NCBI GenBank assembly: GCA_037954235.1
Contig: JBBMOA010000013.1
Location: 13,159,001-13,223,000, forward strand
Direction of reading: 5' to 3'
Source of the DNA: Aulostomus chinensis
Lineage: Eukaryota > Chordata > Actinopteri > Syngnathiformes > Aulostomidae
DNA length: 64,000 nt
In this document: positions 58,892 to 64,000 of the stretch, piece after piece
Numbering within the stretch: position 1 is the stretch's first letter
Layout: the number at the start of each line of letters is the position of its first letter
The notes under the pieces: model-generated
What the model saw: the letters and a program-made list of their open reading frames with translations, nothing else
The model's database searches: none
Told to the model about the DNA's origin: nothing
Made by a program: the position numbers and the translations under genes

Positions 58892-60011
58892 ACTTGGCTC
58901 TGGACTATGGATGGATAAAGTTGCCCCCTAGTGGCTGTGAGAGAAAAGGTTTACATCACCACCCCATCCCAACCATTTACCACACTAGAATGTCATTATT
59001 TCACAAAATCAATGGATTAGATTCAGTATCAACACTGCTTACGTCCAATGCCAAAGATTGAAAATTCATATTTCCTGCTTTTCAAATTAAATCAATGCTC
59101 AAGCAGTAGTCATGACTATGTTTCTTGAGTTCAGATGCTTTTTCACACTGCATCACTTCTTTGTGAGTCCAGACTGCAGAAAGAGACAGCCATGTGTATT
59201 TTGCTTGAAGTTTTTTTCTGAGTACTTGAAAGGCAAAATACACATTTTTTTTTTGTAGGTATCGTTTTAAGACCCCTCAACAGTTACTTAACAGTAAAAT
59301 GTTGCACTCACCATGCATACTGCCCAAAAACAATAGCTCCAAATTTCTAGACGACAACTTTAAATGGTTGATGGGGTGCAATACTATGTGTTTTCTTGAG
59401 GCCAACACTTGGGTTGTAGGCCATGACAGATACGGAAAGGTTGGTAGTGCAGAGTGCAAAAGAGAGAAATGGAGTCTAGATTTATAGTCTGGGAACACTG
59501 GGCCAAAGTGTCACCAGCTGGTACTGCTTATGAAGCCATCCCACCAGTTATTACCAGTTAACCCTCAGACACTGCTGGGTCATCACACATGATCGTCCAG
59601 TATGGATACAGTCTGAAGGAAAAGACGCGTCCTGCTTCTGTAGATTGTTAATTTTGTGTCAACCTGTAAAGCATCCTGGGAGCGAGGACCAAATCAATCC
59701 ACAGCTGAAAATAGCCCTGAACATATGCGCCATTTACTTCAATTTTAGCAGCATCCTCTAAAAAAGTAGCAGCTGAGTATTAAAAAAAGAAAAAAAAAAG
59801 ATCATATATTTGAAGGAGGTTTTTTTTTTTTTTTTTTTTTTTTTAAAGATTTGCAGCCTCAGTAAAAAGAGCTTGGAGATGAGTACAGACAAAAATCAAG
59901 TAGGCCAATGAATAAGACAAGAAGTGGCTCTCAAGACTGTGTGAACAGGAAAATTCTCCTTCACAAAGTAAACGCAGTAACATGATTATTATGGCCTGCC
60001 GTGTATTTGTG

Positions 60012-60014
60012 TGC

Positions 60015-60050
<36 letters not shown>
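60012..60050. repeat. (TG)n microsatellite
   Basis: About 19 TG units with one or two CG interruptions at the edges. Confidence 0.85.
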
Positions 60051-60053
<3 letters not shown>

Positions 60054-61523
60054 GATGATGAAAGTAATTCACATGTGAAATGACTGACTGAGTTTCTTTC
60101 ACTCATCTCCTGTGGAACAAACCCCCTCAGTCACACGCTTTGATGTGCTTTTGTGTGCGTCTAATTCCCATTCAGCAGGCAGATACATGTGTCACACCAC
60201 TCTTCGCTTGGTATCAAATTTTTTTTTTTTTTTGGAGAAAGACTGGAGCATTCAAAATAGCTTACGCCATCTTTTCTTTTCTCTTGTTGACTCATCTGTA
60301 TCACGATCTATCATTATCAATTCAAAAAAAATGATCAGTTAATCTAAAAAAAAAAAAAAAAAAAAAAAGATCTTTAGACTTCAGACAGACATTTTGATAT
60401 CCACCACAGAATAAGAATAAGAATAAGAGTACCAGAAAAGATTAAGGTGACATTTGGGAGTGGACTTGGACATTTATGATATCTGTCATGATTTCTAAAT
60501 TTTGGATTTGTGACTCTATTTTTAGGGCCTGAGCCAGAAGGTACTTCTGGTTTTTTCTTAGATTGAGTGTCCCTTTATCCTTTTTTCGTGTATTTCCTGT
60601 TTTATTTTGAAATGCAGGCCATATAAATCATCTCTATTATGCACAACCGGACAAATATCAGCAGCCCTTGTGAGGGGTCTGTGGATTTGCCTGCTCCCTC
60701 AAATTCAAAAGTGATTTACTGGCATGACTAATAGGTTCTACTTTTGCCAAAGATGGAACTCGTGAATTGTTACAATTTGGGGAAGTCATGTGCAAGCGTC
60801 ATGGATCTGGAGCTTTTGGCATACTTCTCCCAAAGAGGTCATGAATACCTCAAAAATATGGACTCTTCTTGTGAACACAGTAAACGCGACCGCAACGTTA
60901 TGCGCCATCACAGAGTTTCATTGTTTGGTCTTCTTTTTCAATTGTACCGACTATTTTACAAAACAGTCTCGAAAGACCGAAACATGTATTTTTAAATGTT
61001 GTTCTCTATTAAATTACACAGGGAGCCAGGCTTTTTTGGTATAAAACTCAAGGTTTTATAGATTGACATGACATCTCTCATTGTGTGATATTCTTTATCG
61101 TTAAACTGCATGACAACTTGACAAAGGTAAACAATAGAATTTCTGCCTCACTGGTTTACACCTCTGACAACTGAATGTTGTGCAGACTATAAGGAAAACA
61201 AACAAACAAAAAAACACTGAAAAAGAAAAACACCACTAAACTATTATGGCTTTCTCTATCGGTCCAAGGAAATATCTGCACTGTATTTGATGGCATTTAT
61301 GAAGTGAGGTGACCTTAACCTTAGACCACAAATATCTTTTTACAATTCAGCCATGTTGGTACCAAATTTGAAAAATATTCTCTCAAGGAGTTGCTGAAAT
61401 ATCACGTGGACACGGAAGGGATGCAACGACAAAGAGGCAACCCCAAAAAAGAACAGCAAGAGGCAAGAAAAGAGAAAATGAGCAATTTGAATAAGCAAAA
61501 ATTAGTGGAATGGATTGAGACTA

Positions 61524-61810
61524 CATCCATCCATTTTCAAAGGCTTGTCTGAAATGGGGTCATGTTCCTGTCCCTGGCCACGTCAACCAGCTCTGACTAG
61601 GGATCCTGATGTTTTCCTAGGCCAGCATGGAGGTATAGTCCCTCCCCCCGGTTCTTGGTCCGCCCCGTGGCCTCCTCCCAGCCGGACGTGCTGCTTGTAT
61701 TCTCGTTCTTTCGGTCGTGAGCATAAGTGAGAGTAGGAACAGAGACTGACCCATAGATTGAGAACTTTTGCCTTCCGGGCTCTGCTCTTTCATTCACAGT
61801 GGTACGGGAG
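61524..61810. mobile_element. teleost dispersed repeat fragment
   Basis: Starts CATCCATCCATTTTCAAAGG and continues through GATCCTGATGTTTTCCTAGG, TTCTTGGTCCGCCCCGTGG and TTCTTTCGGTCGTGAGCATA, all wording of a common fish repeat. An internal piece is missing between CCGGACGTGCTGC and the next block. Class not determined. Confidence 0.55.
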
Positions 61811-62326
61811 AGTAAAAACAAAAAACACACAGACAGAGAAATCCACACGGCAAAACATTATCAGGAGATGGCATTCATAGTACAGCGTTGTCAATCAGTG
61901 AGTCCAGAAAAGGTTCCAAGCTTTACTCATAACTCTTATTTCTGGATGCCCTGGCAGCTGCTGCAATGCCTACAATAATAACAGAAAATTCTCCACTACT
62001 CTGTATTTGGCTCCTCTCATAATCTTGGAGAGAGCGGAACAGTTGGACAAATACAGGCGGGTGTATCTCATTTATGAATCCCGGTCTATTCAGTCCTATG
62101 AATTATGTTGTATTTGGTGAATTCTCCTGTGTGTTTCCCATTGTTGGTTATAATTCCCTGCCATTCCTCTTCCTCCCAAATCTTCCTCCCGTTGTGCTGG
62201 TACAGTTATGGCTGAGCAGTTGGCCGGTTGTTCAGTAATAGAGCGAGATTATCTTCATCCTGTATTTAAGTCCCATCTCTGTTTCCTCCAGGAGCTCTGA
62301 TTCAGGTTAGCCTGCTGGTCTTTATC

Positions 62327-62330
<4 letters not shown>

Positions 62331-62399
<69 letters not shown>
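62331..62399. repeat. (AC)n microsatellite
   Basis: About 34 uninterrupted AC units, the longest dinucleotide run in the window. Confidence 0.9.
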
Positions 62400-62401
<2 letters not shown>

Positions 62402-62431
62402 TCCTATTTGACCTTGACCACACTTTCTTGC

Positions 62432-62436
<5 letters not shown>

Positions 62437-62473
<37 letters not shown>
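62437..62473. repeat. (CT)n microsatellite
   Basis: About 18 CT units, 38 bases after the (AC)n run. Confidence 0.9.
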
Positions 62474-62480
<7 letters not shown>

Positions 62481-63539
62481 CTCTCGCATGACTTAAAAAA
62501 GCAGATGTTGCTCTTTCACCCAATAACACGAGACTGTGAGGAATTAAAACAAATGATAGACAAGAAGAGATTTAATCAGCGTTATGTTTCAGGCTAAGCT
62601 TTGGTTCAGCTATGTAAGAAGCTTGTAGGTTAATAAACGCCTGATTGTGGACGGCGATAGACAGCACACCCTCTTCACAGGGCTGACTAATTAACGGCAC
62701 CCTAATTTGAGAATATGTCATTATTTGGTGCAGGCTGTGATTTAATACCACAATCAAAATAAAAACCCAATCACCCAAGGCTTTCAGGGTCGGCAGGATT
62801 ATTTTTGAGTTTGTTGCTATGGCAATTGAGGCGTTTCTAGAGTGTAGTGAAGGATTAGACGGTGATGTCAGACATCTGTGTCAAATCCTTCCAGCTCATT
62901 TCAGCTGTTTGTCATGTTCTCGGATGACAGATGACAGGCTGATACTTCCACAAAAGTGAATTTTTGAGTTCAGACTCCCACTCCTTTCTCCCATCTCCTC
63001 TTGCTCGCTTCCCTCGCCTTGCGCCAGAGGTAATCTGGCCTTTGAGGTAAATACCATTTGTTTCATGGCTGAGTGATGGTTGAATAATGGTTTGTGGCTA
63101 AATGAGAGTCTGAGGCCAGGGATGGGAGTAATCTGGCCTTTCCCTCTGAGTAGTGACACGGGCCAATAGAGATTAATGAGAGTGCAAGGGTCTTAACACT
63201 TTCAGTACTGCCCAAGAAACAGCATCTGTTTGGTTTTGTGTTGTTTACACTTCCACTCTCACCAACAGCCATTTACACATCTGGCTTTGTTGCTTTATAC
63301 TGTATATATTGATGAAACAGAGTAGGCAGCTATCCAGTCGGGAGTTCAGACGCCAACCAGCCACAAGAGATCAGACTCACAAAAATACATTTGGCAAAAT
63401 TTAAAAAAAAATTTTGTACAGATTTTGATATAATCCATGTCAAACAAACTCATCTCAAATAAAACAACTGAAGACATACTGGAACCTGAAATCCCTGCTG
63501 TTTGTTTGTTTGTTTGTTTGTGTGTGCACGCGCACGTCT

Positions 63540-63785
63540 TTCTATTCTTACACAAACTAAGCCTTAAGAAAAACATTGACACTTTGTGGACATTTGGATT
63601 TTTTGTCACATTTTGGACGGTCCTCACAACTTTAAAGGGCTGTTTGAAGGTCAGGACTGGTTTTTAGGTTTGGGGTTCGAATTAGGTTGTGATTAAGGTT
63701 GGGTATTTAGATGTGATGGTTGTGGTCAAGGGAAGGAGCCAGGGAATGCGTCTCAATGATGGTCCTCACAAAGATAGAAAGACGA
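63540..63785. mobile_element. teleost dispersed repeat
   Basis: GGACGGTCCTCACAACTTTA then AAGGGCTGTTTGAAGGTCAG, TTAGGTTTGGGGTTCGAATT and GGTCCTCACAAAGATAGAAA match the wording of a repeat frequent in percomorph fish. It is preceded by a (GTTT)n run at 63502-63519. Confidence 0.55.
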
Positions 63786-64000
63786 GTGCGTTGTGGGTGT
63801 GGCGTGGCTGTCACGCTCCAGGTTTTCCGCTGACTTCACCTGCTTCGTTCAAACACCTGCTAGTAATATCCACTCCGGTTCTTCAGCCTCTCATCACCGT
63901 ACAGTTCCTTCATCCGTTGTGGCCTTTCAAGCTTCAGGCTAACTCAGAAATCATGTGCTTTCAAATATTTTCCCTCGTGTTGTGTTTTTACCTTACGAAC

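Larger units (their letters stand above)
54730..64000. other. right-hand region without recognisable genes
   Basis: Nine kilobases of spacer with microsatellites, homopolymers (T run 59819-59844, A run 60345-60368), one composite SINE locus, and two other fish repeats. Short open frames exist (for example 60744-60995 plus), but none shows a domain, exon series or family match that I can recognise. Confidence 0.5.

Noticed and set aside
60744..60995. Plus-strand open frame of 83 codons in the right-hand region
   Set aside because: Short, without family match, splice context or repeat identity.
62331..62473. Array-like repeats suggesting a CRISPR or satellite
   Set aside because: Simple dinucleotide microsatellites in a vertebrate genome, with no spacer structure.

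Overview
This is vertebrate nuclear DNA from a teleost fish, probably a percomorph. The genes have many small exons with GT/AG junctions. The spacers carry (CA)n, (GA)n and (TA)n microsatellites, several copies of a tRNA-headed fish SINE ending in ATGG repeats, a decayed L2/CR1-type LINE, and other repeat types common in spiny-rayed fish. No bacterial, phage or viral gene was recognised. Exon limits were read by eye from splice sites and reading phase. Every junction keeps frame, but individual ends may be off by a base or two.

Layout, left to right. (1) 1.9-18.8 kb, minus strand: atrx, a chromatin remodeller. All coding exons from the start codon to just past the helicase core are present (28 exons, 1866 codons). 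The last ~200 codons expected from the family lie beyond the left edge. (2) 19.1-22.9 kb: spacer with nested repeats. (3) 23.05-23.95 kb, plus strand: a compact four-exon short-chain helical cytokine, best called an il4/13-type gene, with a TATA-like box and an AU-rich 3'UTR. (4) 24.6-37.4 kb, minus strand: kif3a, the kinesin-II motor subunit, complete (17 constitutive exons, 701 aa) plus a likely 27-codon cassette exon. (5) 37.5-40.5 kb: spacer with one SINE and an unrecognised ORF of 206 codons from its first ATG. (6) 40.6-54.2 kb, minus strand: sh3rf2-like RING/SH3 E3 ligase (10 coding exons, 819 aa), apparently without the first SH3 domain and with an eroded fourth one. (7) 54.7-64 kb: no recognisable gene, only repeats and microsatellites.

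The cytokine beside kif3a matches the IL4/IL13-KIF3A neighbourhood of tetrapods (human 5q31), and SH3RF2 lies further along the same human arm. This is therefore a fish version of the type-2 cytokine locus, here with atrx on its other side. The four genes share no pathway; the link is inherited gene order.

The most notable points are the cytokine, the kif3a cassette exon beside an inverted-repeat element, exons whose splice sites lie in or beside microsatellites, the remodelled SH3 set of sh3rf2, the unidentified ORF at 38.7-39.5 kb, and a 7-codon upstream ORF that ends one base before the atrx start codon.
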